Made by a program: the position numbers and the translations under genes
DNA from: Stomoxys calcitrans
Taxonomy: Eukaryota; Arthropoda; Insecta; Diptera; Muscidae
DNA length: 64,000 nt
Assembly (NCBI RefSeq): GCF_963082655.1
Contig: NC_081552.1
Location: 121,012,907 to 121,076,906 of the forward strand
Direction of reading: 5' to 3'
Notes under the pieces: generated by a model
Database searches by the model: none
What the model saw: the letters and a program-made list of their open reading frames with translations, nothing else
Told to the model about the DNA's origin: nothing
In this document: positions 10,415 through 22,435 of the stretch, in pieces
Layout of the letters: each line of letters begins with the position of its first letter
How positions within the stretch are numbered: position 1 is the stretch's first letter

Positions 10415-12149
10415 CTAGCTGACCCAGGCCCGCTCCGCTGCGCCTTCTTTTACCTTATATGGAACAAAAGTTTCCTTGGAATATTTATTTTCGACAATTA
10501 AAGATTTTTTAGTGAAATACCATGCTACGAAAATAGTATATCGCTTGACTAACAGTTTAACAATATAAGTGCCTTTATCTGAATCCCCTTATGATCTTTA
10601 TTCGTCTACGAATTTAAGTTTGGATGTAAGGTGTACTCCCAGATACTTGGCCCTGAAAAAATATCAGCATCGTGCTCTTCTCTCAAATGCCATTTATTTA
10701 AACCCCATATTGCCATTGGCTTAAGAGGAGTTTATAGGATGAGGCGTCCCCCAAACACATGGCCCCAAAATAGGTTATCATTTGGATATCAAATTCGTAT
10801 TCTACACCCAAATTCCTTTATTTGAGCCCCATATTGCGATGGTCACTAAAAAATTGCGGTGTGTGAGGTATTTTGGGAAAGTGGTTGACCTCCAGAAAAT
10901 TAGTTCCAAAAATGGGTATCAATTCTTACTCTACCCCCCAATACTTTTCATTTAGGCCTACTTTGTCATGGTCGGTAAATATGCCCGATTTAGGGGTGTT
11001 TTGGGAATTGGGGTGGTCGCCCAAACACTAAGCCCGGAAAATATATCAGCAAAGTGCTCTATTCTCATATATCTACAATATATATCATTTATTTGAACCC
11101 CATATTGCCATTGGCCTCAAAATTGTATATCAAATTCGTTTTCAAATCTCATTTAAACTCCTTATTGCAAAAGTCAGCAAATATGTCCGGTTTGGGGTAT
11201 TGGCCCTAAAACTATAAATATTTAGTTCCACTCTCTTTGAGTCCCAAATTGATTGTCTTGGTGAGCAAATACCCCAATCCTATTTGGGGGTTGTTATGGT
11301 GGTGGGACCTCCCCTAGACAGTTGGTCCCTTATGTTGATATCAGATACGTGGTCTACTCCCAAATACCTTAAATTTGAGCCCCATATTTCCATAGTCGGC
11401 AAACATGACCGGCTTGGGGGGGTGTTTTGGAGGATGGGCGGCCACTCAGTGAGTTGGCCTTGAAAATATATATCGGATTCGTATTCCACTTTAAAAACTC
11501 TCTTATTTGAGCCTCATATTGCAAAAGTCAGCAAATACTTCCTATTTGGGTGGTGTTGTGAGTTGGTGTGGTCCCATAGAAACTTTTCCCAAATATTGAT
11601 ATCAGATTCGTGTTTTACTCCCAAAGACCTTTCATTTGAGCCCCATATGGCTATGGTCGTAAATTTGTCCCCTTTGGGGGAGGTTTTTGGGAAGAGGCTG
11701 CCCTCAAACACTTTGTCCCATATTTGGATATCAGAATCTAATTCTACACTCATATACCTTTTATATAAGGCCCCCCTAACACTTGGTCCGACAAATGGAT
11801 ATCAGATACGTTTTCTTATCCTAAATACCTTTCGTTTGAGTTCCATATTGTCGTGATTGGTCTAAATATATGTTTGGTAGGTTTTAGGGTGGGGCAGACC
11901 CCCACAAAAATTTCGCTTAAATCGCACCACCCATCTCCGGGATCTGGCGTTTCTGAAAATTAGGGTAAGGGGGAGGGTCCGTCCCCCCTTCAGATATCAA
12001 AAAATGTAGTACCCTATTTTCACCACGTGGCCATTACGCACCATTTGTGAAAATGTCAAGAAAATCGGTTCAGCCGTTTCTGAGTCTATAAGGAACACAC
12101 AAACATACAAACAAACAAATAAATCTACAAACAAACACAAATTGATTTT
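10415..12149 (+). repeat. X repeat, second copy
   Basis: Same sequence as 454-2188: CTAGCTGACCC head, degenerate units, AAAC-rich tail. Confidence 0.85.
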
Positions 12150-13772
12150 TATACCCTCCACCATAAGATGGGGGGTATACTAATTTCGTCATTCTGTTTG
12201 TAACTACTCGAAATATTCGTCTGAGACCCCATAAAGTATATATATTCTTGATCGTCGTGACATTTTATGTCGATCTAGCCATGTCCGTCCGTCCGTCTGT
12301 CTGCCGAAAGCACGCTAACTTCCGAAGGAGTAAAGCTAGCCGCTTGAAATTTTGCACAAATACTTCTTATTAGTGTAGGTCGGTTGGTATTGTAAATGGG
12401 CCATATGGGTCCATGTTTTGATATAGCTGCCATTTAAACCGATCTTGGGTCTTGATTTCTTGAGCCTCTAGAGGGCGCAATTCTTATCCGATTGGAATGA
12501 AATTTTGCACGATGTGTTTTGTTATGATATCCAACAACTGTGCCAAGTATAGTTCAAATCGGTCCATAACCTGATATAGCTGCCATATAAACCGATCTTG
12601 GGTCTTGACTTCTTGAGCCTCTAGCGTGCGCAATTCTTATCCGATCAAAATGAAATTTTGCACGACGTGTTTTGTTATGATATCCAACAACTGTGTAAGT
12701 ATCGTTCAAATCGGTCGATAACCTGATATAGCTGCCATATAAACCGATTTTGGGTCTTGACTTCTTGAGCCTCTAGCGTGCGCAATTCTTATCCGATCAG
12801 AATGAAATTTTGCACGACGTGTTTTGCTATGATGTTCAACATCTGTGCCAAGTATGGTTCAAATCGGCCCATAACCTGATATAGCTGCCATATAAACCGA
12901 TCTTGGGTCTTGACTTCTTGAGCCTCTAGAGGGCGCAATTCTTATCCGAATGGAATGGAATTTCGCACGACGTGTTTCGTTGTGGTACCCAACAACTGTG
13001 CCTAGTATGGTTTAAATCGGTCCATAACCTGATATAGCTGCCATATAAACCGATCTTGGGTCTTGACTTCTTGAGCCTCTAGAGTGCGCAATTTTTATCC
13101 AATTGGAATGAATTTTTGCACGAAGTATTTCATTATGATATCCAACAACTGTGCCAAGTGTGGTTGAAATCGGTCCATAACCTGATATAGCTGTCATATA
13201 AACAGATCTGGGGATTTGACTTCTTGAGCTTCTAGAGGGCGCAATTCCTATCCGATTTGGCTGAAATTTTGCATGACGCATTTTATTTTTACTTTCAACA
13301 ACAGTGTCAAATAAGGTTCAAATCGGTTCATAACCTGATATAGCTGCCATATAAACCGATCTGGGATCTTGACTTCTTGACCCCTAGAAGTCGCAATTAT
13401 TATCCGATATGCCTGAAATTTTGTACGACGGATCCTCTCATGACCATCAACAAACGTGTTTATTATGGTCTGAATCGGTCTATAGCCCGATACAGATCCC
13501 ATAAAAATCGTTCTCTCTGTTTTACTTCGTGAGCCCCAATGGGCGCAATTCTTATACGAATTGGCTGAAATTTTACACAGGTCTCCAACATATAATTTAA
13601 TTGTGGTCCGAACCGGACCATATCTTGATATCGTTTTAATAGCAGAGCAACTCTTTTCTTATGTCCTTTTTTGCCTAAGAAGAGATGCCGGGAAAAGAAC
13701 TCGACAAATGCGATCCATGGTGGAGGGTATATAAGATTCGGCCCGGCCGAACATAGCACGCTTTTACTTGTT
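12150..13772 (+). mobile_element. DINE-1-like element, subfamily I, second copy
   Basis: Same as 2189-3811: TATACCC end, ~150-bp units, hairpin, CTTGTT end. Confidence 0.8.
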
Positions 13773-14021
13773 ATATTTAAGATCGCTCCGTCCAGACCAC
13801 ATTTCTACTAGCCAATACCTTTCATTTGAGTTCCATATTGGTAATATCTCCAATATGCCTATTTGAGAAGGTTTTGGGATCGAGGCGGTAGTACATGTAC
13901 TCCCATCCTATACAATCTGTGGAACTTTCAAGAAAATCGGTTCAGCCGTTTTCAAGTCTATTCGGAATAAAAAAAAACACACTTTGAGTTCTATATACTC
14001 GTAATAAATAGATAGTTAGTC
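13773..14021 (+). repeat. Y repeat tail, second copy
   Basis: Same as 3812-4060; 14022-14132 again shows nothing recognisable. Confidence 0.65.
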
Positions 14022-14132
14022 CATTAGCGATATTGCTCATTTTTGCTAAAGCCATGCGTGTGAAATACCGATAACATGCACTCAATGTAATACCCACAAT
14101 TTATGTAGTACCCTAGTCCACTACTAAATTTG

Positions 14133-14673
14133 AACAAGTAAAAGCACGCTAAATTCGGCCGGGCCGCATCTTGGGAACCCACCAGCAAGGATTCTGCTAA
14201 AAATGTATACAGAATATATTTAGTTGAAGGGCATTATTTTATCGTACATACCAAGCTAGCAAAAATTAAAGCTTCTAGCAACCTTATATGACTGATCGAG
14301 AGGCCGGTTTACATAGGAGCTATATCAGGTTATAGACTGATTTGGACCGATATTTGGAACAGTTGTTGGAACAGAACACCGCATGCAAAATTTCAAGAAA
14401 ATCGGACCAAAATTGCGGTTTGTAAGGACACAAGAAGCCATATCGGGAGATCGGTTTGTATGGGAGCTATATCAGGTTATTAACCGATTCGGGCTGTTGT
14501 TGGAAGTCTTAACAGAACACTACATGCAACATTTCAAACAAATCAGACAAAAATTGCGGCTTGTAAGGGCTCATGAAGTCAAATCGGGAGATAGGTTTAT
14601 ATGGGAGCTATATCTAAATCTGAACCAATATGGCCCATTTGCAATCCCCAACGACCTGCATCAGCATTCAATA
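14133..14673 (-). mobile_element. DINE-1-like subfamily III, truncated, second copy
   Basis: Same as 4172-4712. Confidence 0.7.
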
Positions 14674-15385
14674 TTTTAATATTCTGCACAACGGCAGGAT
14701 TGAAATTTGTGGATCTAAAAAGATGGATCAGCAGAGGAACACCTCAAGGAGTTGCACTGTCCACACTACTTTGAAATATAGCCATTAACAATATATTATT
14801 GTCTTTGCGCAAAGAGTAAAATAACTGGGTGTTTTGTTGGACAGGAAATTAACTTCAAATCCAACATATTGGAAAGGACAAGAAAAGCAATTCATGCCCT
14901 GTACACCTGCAAGAGAGCCATTGGAAAATGTTGGGGGTTTAGACCACGCGTCACGTATTGGGTATATATTGCAGTTGTCAGACCTATAGCGCTTTATGGT
15001 GTTGTAATCTGGTGGACGGTGCCTCAAAAATCCACCTACTGTTCAATACTCAACCAGATCCAAAGGATGGCTTGTTTGAGCATCAGAGCCGCACTGAGGA
15101 AGACACCACCTAATGCACTGAATTTTATGCTACATCTAATGCCTCTGGACATTGTGCCTAGACAAACTGCCGTGATTCTAAGGAAGCTTCTGCTTTAGTC
15201 ATGTGGCGGCTACGGACACTGTGTTATCTTTGATACAATGTCCAATGTTCCCCGCAGTGTGGATTACACACTACCTGAGCCCCTTTTTGATAAAAATTAC
15301 TGTACCACTATTCCTGATAGAACCGATTGGAACTACGATATCCCTGGTAAGTTGTATAAACTTCTATAAGGGTAGTTACAAACTA

Positions 15386-15621
15386 TTGGGTTGCCCAAAA
15401 AGTAATTGCAAATTTTTCATATAGTCGGCGTTGACAAATTTTTTCACAGCTTGTGACTCTGTAATTGCATTCATTCTTCTGTCAGTTATCAGCTGTTACT
15501 TTTAGCTAGCTTTAGAAAAAAAGTGTAAAAAAGTATATTTGATTAAAGTTCATTCTAAGTTTTATTAAAAATGCATTTACTTTCTTTTAAAAAATCCGCA
15601 ATTACTTTTTGGGCAACCCAA
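15386..15621. mobile_element. 236-bp mariner MITE, second copy
   Basis: Same as 5425-5660, TA-flanked. Confidence 0.9.
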
Positions 15622-15965
15622 TATATGGCCAGGTAAGCTTTGGGGTGTACTCTAAAGATCTAGAACTGGTCATATCGAAAAGGCTACCCGACCACTGCTA
15701 TATATAACAAGCGGAGATTGTTACAATTAAGGAAGTGGTGGAATGGCTAATATATAATGTCATAACGACGATTGGCATTACAATATTCTCATACAGCCTT
15801 TAAATCGAGATTGCGGAACAGTTAAAAATTCACCTGCTCTGGGTGCCGAGCCACAGAGATATCCCAGGGAATTCTAAAACGGAAGAGCTTGGGAGACTAG
15901 GACCTATCTTACACATTCCATGTATACTGGAATCTGTTGGTATGCCTCTTACGTGTTGTAAGCTA

Positions 15966-16915
15966 TTGGGTTGCCCAAAATGTAATTGTCGGTTATATAG
16001 TAGTAATATAGTCGGCGTTGACAAATTTTTTCAACGGCTTGTGACTCTTTAATTGCATTTTTTCTTCTGTCAGTTATCAGCTGTTACCTTTAGCTTGCTT
16101 TAGAAAAAAAGTGCGCGAAATTTTGTTTACTTTTGTTTGTTTGGCGTCAATTTTAATATGGGTACCACATGTATTGAAAGAAATTCATTTAACAAACCGA
16201 ATCAACGCTTGTGATATGCACCTTAAACGCAATAAATTCGATCCGTTTTTAAAACGAATCATAACTGGAGATGGAAAATGAATTGTTTACAACAACGATA
16301 GTCGAAAACGATCATGGTCCAAGCATGGTGAACCAGCTCAAACCACTTCAAAGGCTGATATCCACCAAAAGAAGGTTATGCTGTCTGTTTGGTGGGATTG
16401 GAAGGGTGTGGTATATTTTGAGCTGCTTCCAAGGAACCAAACGATTAATTCGGATGTTTACTGTCAACAATTGGACAAATTGAATACAGCCATCAAGGAG
16501 AAGCGACCAGAATTGGTCAATCGTAAAGGTGTCATATTCCACCAGGACAACGCTAGACCGCACACATCTTTGGTCACTCGCCAAAAACTGAGTGAGCTTG
16601 GCTGGGAACTTTTGATGCATCCACCATATAGCCCTGAACTTGCACCATCATTCTACCATTTATTTCGATCTTTGCAGAACTCTTTAAATGGTAAAACTTT
16701 TGGGCAATGATGAGGCTATAAAATCGCACTTGCTTCAGTTTTTTGCAGATAAAGGCCAGAAGTTCTATGAGCATGGAATACTAAATTTGCCAGGAAGATG
16801 GCAAAAGGTTATCGAACAAAATGACAATTATATATTTGATTAAAGTTCATTGTAAGTTTTATTAAAAATGCATTTAATTTTTTTTTAAATCCGCAATTAC
16901 TTTTTGGGCAACCCA
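15966..16915 (+). mobile_element. Inactive mariner, second copy
   Basis: Same as 6005-6954. It carries the one base difference I noticed between the copies: t at 16683, in the DNA encoding RSLQNS, a silent position. Confidence 0.9.
16159..16843 (+). pseudogene. mariner transposase remnant, second copy
   Basis: Same lesions as the copy at 6198-6882: missing N-terminus, Trp to stop after the first catalytic Asp, third catalytic Asp replaced by Phe, late one-base frameshift. Confidence 0.9.
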
Positions 16916-17371
16916 TAAGTTTTCAGGACCAGGCCCGAAGCATAACGAATGATAGATTGTCACAAGAGGGTGCTGAGATCATTCCAAGACTATGTGTCCT
17001 AATCAAAACTTGAAGAGGTCTACAGCTTTCTGTCACTGGCAAGAACAGATGTCTCAGTCATTGTGTCCCTCATGATAGGAAAACGTGCTGACAGACTGAA
17101 GGTTGCCAGCAACGACTTTTGCTGTAGCTGTGAAGACATCGAAGAAGAAGAGACTATAGAACACCTTCTGTGTGTGTGTCCCGCAATGGCAGTCAGAAGG
17201 ACTTCCACTCTTGGTTCTCATTGCTTCTGAAAACCTATCTGATGCAGCGGGTGTGAACATTTGCAAGTTGTTGGGCTTTTTAAAGCGACCTGGATGGTTC
17301 AACTGAAGGAAGCATCTTCCTTCTTCAGTTCGTGTGGTATCGCAATGGACGAAAACGTCTAAGTAAGTCTT

Positions 17372-18503
17372 ACCTGGCACAGTTGTTGGAAGATATGCGA
17401 CCCAATAAAGTATATATATTCTGGATCGTCTCGACATTTTGATTCGGTCTAGCCATGTCCGTCCGTCCGTCTGTCGAAGTCACGGTAGCGGTCGAACACG
17501 TAACGCTTGCCGCTTGAAATTTTGCACAGATACTTACTATTAATCTAGGTCGTTGGGGATTGCAAATGAGCCATATCGGTTCTAATTTGGATATAGCTCC
17601 TATAAAAACCGATCTCCCGATTTGACTTCTTGAGCCCCTAGAAGCCGCAATTTTCGTCCGATGTGACTGATATTTTGCACGTGGTGTTTCAGAATCACTT
17701 CCAACAACTGTGCTTGGTATAGTTTAAATCAGTTCATGACCTGATATAGCTGCCATATAAACCGATCTTTAGTCTTGACTTTTTGAGCTTTTAGAAGGAG
17801 CAATTCTTATCCGATTTGGATGTAATATTGCAAGTGGTATTTTGGTATCACTTCCAACAACTGTGCGAAGTATGGTCTAAATCGGTCTACAACCTGGAAT
17901 AGCTGCCGTATAGACCGGTCTTGGAACTTGACTTATTATGCAGCTAGAGGGCGCAATTTTAACCGTTTTAGCTGAAATTTTGCACGACTTGTTTTTTTAT
18001 GACTTCCAACTACAGTGCTTAGTATGGCGCAAATCGGTACATAGCCTGATGTAACTGCCATATAAATCGATCTGGGATCTTGACTTCTTGGGCCTCTATA
18101 GGGCGCAATTCTCATTCGACTTGGCAGAAAATTTGTAACACGGCTTCTCCCATGATCTTCAATATACGTGTCCAGTATGGTCTGAATAGATATATAGCTT
18201 GATGCAGCTCCCATATAAACCCGATATTGCTCCCGATATTGCTTCTTGAGCCCTTACAAGGCGCAATTCTTATCGAAATAGACTGAAATCTTTCACAATG
18301 ACTTCTACAATGCTTGGCATTCAATTCGTTAATGGTTCGAATCGGACTATAAATTGATATAGCTCCAATTGCATAACAGATCTCATTCATTATTTTTTGT
18401 TTGCCTAAAAAGAGATACCGCGCAAAGAACCCGACAAATGCGATCCATGGTGGAGAGTATATAAGATTCTGCCCGGCCTAACTTAGCACGCTCTTACTTG
18501 TTA
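17372..18503 (+). mobile_element. DINE-1-like subfamily I, 5' rearranged, second copy
   Basis: Same as 7411-8542; 18504-18650 holds nothing recognisable. Confidence 0.75.
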
Positions 18504-18650
18504 GGTATATGCGAGTGTAATATAATCAAATTAGAATTATCAAGAAGTTGGGATATTATTGTACAAACTTACCGTATGATTAATTTTTATTAATTTATGC
18601 TATGTAAAAGTTGGCACTATAGTTGCTTTTCCCGAAAAATTTTCGCGTCG

Positions 18651-21272
18651 AATTTGCTGAAATTTTGCATGCAGTGCTCTGTTATGACTTCCAATGACTG
18701 TGCCAAGTACGGTCCAAATTGGTCTATAATCTAATATAGCTCCCATATAAACCAAATACCCGATTTGGCTTGTTGAGCCCTTACAAGCCGTAATTTGTGT
18801 ATAATTTGGCCTAAATTTTGCATGTAGTGTTGTGTTATGACTGCCAATAATTATGCCAAGTACGGTCCAAATCGGTCAATAACCTGATGTATCTTCCATA
18901 TAAACCGATCTCCCGATTTGACTTCATGAGCCCTTACAAGCCGCAATTTTTGTCTGATTTGGTTGAAATTTTGCATGTAGTGTTCTGTTAAGACTTCCAA
19001 CAACTAAGCTAAGTACGGTCCGAATCGGTTTATAACGTGATATAGCACCCATATAAACCGATTTCCAAATTGATTTATTGAGCTCTTAAAAGCCACAATT
19101 TTGGTCCGATTTGACAGAAATTTTGCATGTAGTGTTCTGTTATGACTTTCAACAACTGTGCATAGTACCGTCCAAACCGGTTAATAACCTGACATAGCTG
19201 CCATTAAACTGATCTTGGGTCTTGACATCTTGCGCAATTCTTATCCGATTGGAATGAAATTTTGCACGGCGTGTTTCGCTATGACTTCCAATAACTGTGC
19301 TAAGTATAGTTCAAATCGGTCAATAACCTGATATAGCTGCCATATAAACCGATCTTGAGTCTTGACTTCTTGAGCTTCTAAAAGCGCAATTCTTATCCGA
19401 TTGGAATGAAATTTTGCACGACGTGTTTTGTTATGATATCCAATAACTGCGTCAAGTAAGGTTCGAATCGGTCCATAACCTGATATAGATGCCATATAAA
19501 CCGATCTTGGGTCTTGACTTCTTGAGCCTCTAGAAGGCGCAATTCTTATCCGATTGGAATAAAGTTTTGCACGAAGAAATTTGTTATGGTATCAACAACT
19601 GCGTCAAGTATGGTTCGAATCGGTGCATAACCTGATATAGCTGCCACATAAACCGATCTTGGATTTTGACATCTTGAGCCTCTAGAAGGCGCACTTCTTA
19701 TCCGATTGCAATTTTGCACGACGTGTTAAGTTAGGTTCAAATCGGTCTATAACCTGATATAGCTGCCATATAAACCGATCTTGAATGTTGACTTCTTGAG
19801 CCTCTAGAGGGCGCAATTCTTATCCGATTTGAATGACATTTTGCACGAAGAATTTTGTTATGATATCCAACAACTGTGCCTAGTATGGTTTTTATTGGTC
19901 TATAACCTGATATAGCTGTCATATAAACCCATCTGTAGACTTCTTGAGCTTCTAGAGGGCGCAGTTCCGATTTGGCTAAAATTTGCATGACGTATTTTAT
20001 TATAACTTTCAACAACTGTGCTAAATAAGATTCAATTCGGTTCATAACGTGATATGGCTGCCATCTAAGAAAATCTAAGACGATTTAGACATGTCCGTCT
20101 GTCTGTCAGTTAAAATCTGTCTTCCAAAATAGAGATATTGAGTTGAAACTTTGCACAGATTCTTTTTTTGTCTAAAACCATGTTAAGTTCGAACTTGTCG
20201 GACTATATCTTGATATAGCCTCCATATAGACCGATCCTCCGATTTAGGGTCTTAGGCCAATAAAAGCCACATTTATTATTCGATTTTGCTGAAATTTGGG
20301 ACAGTGAGTTGTTTTGGGCCCTTCGACATCCTTCGCCCTTATCGGTTCAGATTTGGTTATAGCTGCCATATAGACCGATCCCTCGATTTAGGGTTTTGGG
20401 CCCATAAAAGGCACATTTATTGTCCGATGTCGCCGATATTTGGGACAGTTAGTTAAATCAAGCCCCTTGACATACTTATGCATTGTGGCACATATCGGTC
20501 CAGATTTGGATATAGCTGTCTTATAGACGTCTGATAGATCTCTCGGTTTTAGGTTTTGGGGCCATAAAAAGCGAATTTATTGTCCGATGTCGCCGCAATT
20601 TGGGACAGTGAGTTGTGTTAGGCCCTGCGACATCCTTATTGAATTTCACTCAGATCGGTCCAGATTTGTATATAGGTGCCATATAGATATCTCGATTTAA
20701 TGTTTTGTACCCATAAAAGGCGCATCTATTGTCCGATGTTGACGACATTTGGGACAGAGAGTTAAGTTAAGCCCCTCCACATATTTCTGCAATTTGGTCT
20801 AGATCGATCAAGATTTGCATATAGCTGCCATATAGACCGATATCTTGATTTAAATTCTTGGCCCCGAAAAAGGCGCATTTATAATCCGATTTAACTGAAA
20901 TTTGACACATTGACTTATGTTAGGCTTTTGGACATCCATATTGTATATGGTTTAGATCGGTTTATTTCTAGATATAGCTACCAAAACCAGTAAGGAAAGG
21001 CAAAAGTCGGGCGGTGCCGACTATATAATACCCTACACCACCAAGTGCATGTAGTACCTTTCATATGTAGAACTTATCTCGAAATCTAGTCAGACTTTAA
21101 TTGGATACCAATTAAAATAGCAATTTAGAACCTTGTAAGATTGTAAGACTGCTATGGGACATAAGGTATGCAATTTTCACCGGATTTGGATGCAAGGTGG
21201 TTTACATATATACCTGAGGTGGTGGGTATCCAAAGTTCGGCCCGGCCGAACTTAACGCCTTTTTACTTGTTT
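18651..21272 (+). mobile_element. Composite DINE array, subfamily I units joined to subfamily II end
   Basis: It starts without a TATACCC end, inside units of the kind seen at 8690. Subfamily I units run to about 20060. At 'gctgccatctaagaaaatctaag' it switches to a subfamily II leader (GTCCGTCTGTCTGTC at about 20093) and subfamily II units ('ttgggacagtgagtt'). It ends with GGTGGTGGGTATCC, the 21-nt palindrome AAGTTCGGC...GCCGAACTT and CGCCTTTTTACTTGTT. A recombinant of two subfamilies. Confidence 0.75.
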
Positions 21273-21405
21273 ACTAATGCTTATTTGTCTCAAACAACAT
21301 TTTCCTAAAAATTTTTCTGTACACAAATTTCAATAAATATTTTTCAAAACAAAATTTTAACCCATTAGGCCTGACCCTCGATTCCGTTGTCCGATTTTGA
21401 TGAAA
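21273..21405. other. Unassigned AT-rich sequence
   Basis: AT-rich DNA between the DINE end and the GTAC-rich repeat. I see no feature in it. Confidence 0.4.
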
Positions 21406-22400
21406 TTGTATCTCTATATATAAAGGGACGCGTGTTTGGCTGATTGGCTGACTCACTGTTCAACGGCCTGCCCAAACGGTTAAAACTGAGTCATGAAATT
21501 TGGCACGAATGTGGATCTTGAGTCGTGTGCGGCAATAAGTCGGGCTTTTGTGATATTCGCACGTTTAGGTACGAATATCACAAATTGGAAAAATTGTACG
21601 TTTAGTACCGCGATTGGTACTTGTTGGTACCTTGTTTATTAATTGAGCTACAGCTTTGAATTTTGGAATTTAGGTACACTATGGCAACCTTAATTACGAT
21701 GCCAAAAGAGTTTTTCGATATTTAGAAACAAAAATGTACGAAATTGGTGAGCTTTGCATAGGGCGAACGGGTAGAGCTAGAACTTAAAGATTTGGGGTAA
21801 ATGATTGTTGTTGCGAAATAAAGGGGGTAGATAGAAAAAATATGAAAAATAGTAATTGAAACGGAAGAAACGTACGTTTAGTACCGTATTAGGTACAATT
21901 TCATACTTTCTTTACGGATTGAACAAGGGCTCTGAAATTTAACATGTAGATTCTATTAAGAAATATATGTTGTCTGATTAAGTTATTTAAAACATGTCAT
22001 ACATTTTGGTACCAAAAAGTACGAAATAGCATATTTAAAAAATTAAAAAACTTGCTAAAAATGATCGATGTCTTGAAAAAGTTGTACTTAAAATGAAATG
22101 TTTAAATCGTACCAGGAGTGGAATAAAAAGTACTTAAGTGCTGTAATTGGTACTATTTAGTACTTTCTATATAGATTAAGTTACAGATCTGAAATTTGGG
22201 ATACAGGCACATCTTGGTGGTATGTACCGGACGACTAGATCATTTTATTGATATTCGAACATTTTGGTACTAAAACGTACAATATGACACCTTCTTTACG
22301 GATTGAGCTACAGCTTTGAAACTTGGAACACAGTTACATATAGGCAATATGTATATTGACGTAGCAATTTTTTCAAATGTTTTGAATTAAAAAAAATCTT
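21406..22400. repeat. GTAC-rich unclassified repeat with a perfect hairpin
   Basis: It begins 'tatctctatatataaagg' and repeats phrases such as 'ggtacttgttggtacctt', 'acgtttagtaccg' and 'gagctacagctttgaa' several times at loose spacing. At 21547-21584 there is a perfect 13-bp stem (TTTGTGATATTCG / CGAATATCACAAA) with a 12-nt loop. No coding frame is seen. It is not related in sequence to X, Y or DINE, and its class is unknown. Confidence 0.5.
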
Positions 22401-22435
22401 TTTATTTCTAAGCCCCAACGACAACAAAAAAAAAA

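Larger units (their letters stand above)
14698..17371 (+). mobile_element. RNase H LINE remnant, second copy
   Basis: Same as 4737-7410. RT fragment at about 14698-15198, RNase H end at about 15811-15961, and Cys/His region at about 16981-17218. All are pseudogenes with the same lesions as in copy 1. Confidence 0.75.
9962..18812. repeat. Second copy of the near-identical duplication
   Basis: It matches 1-8851 at offset 9961 and continues past the point where copy 1 hits the gap. Individual elements are listed separately below. Confidence 0.95.
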
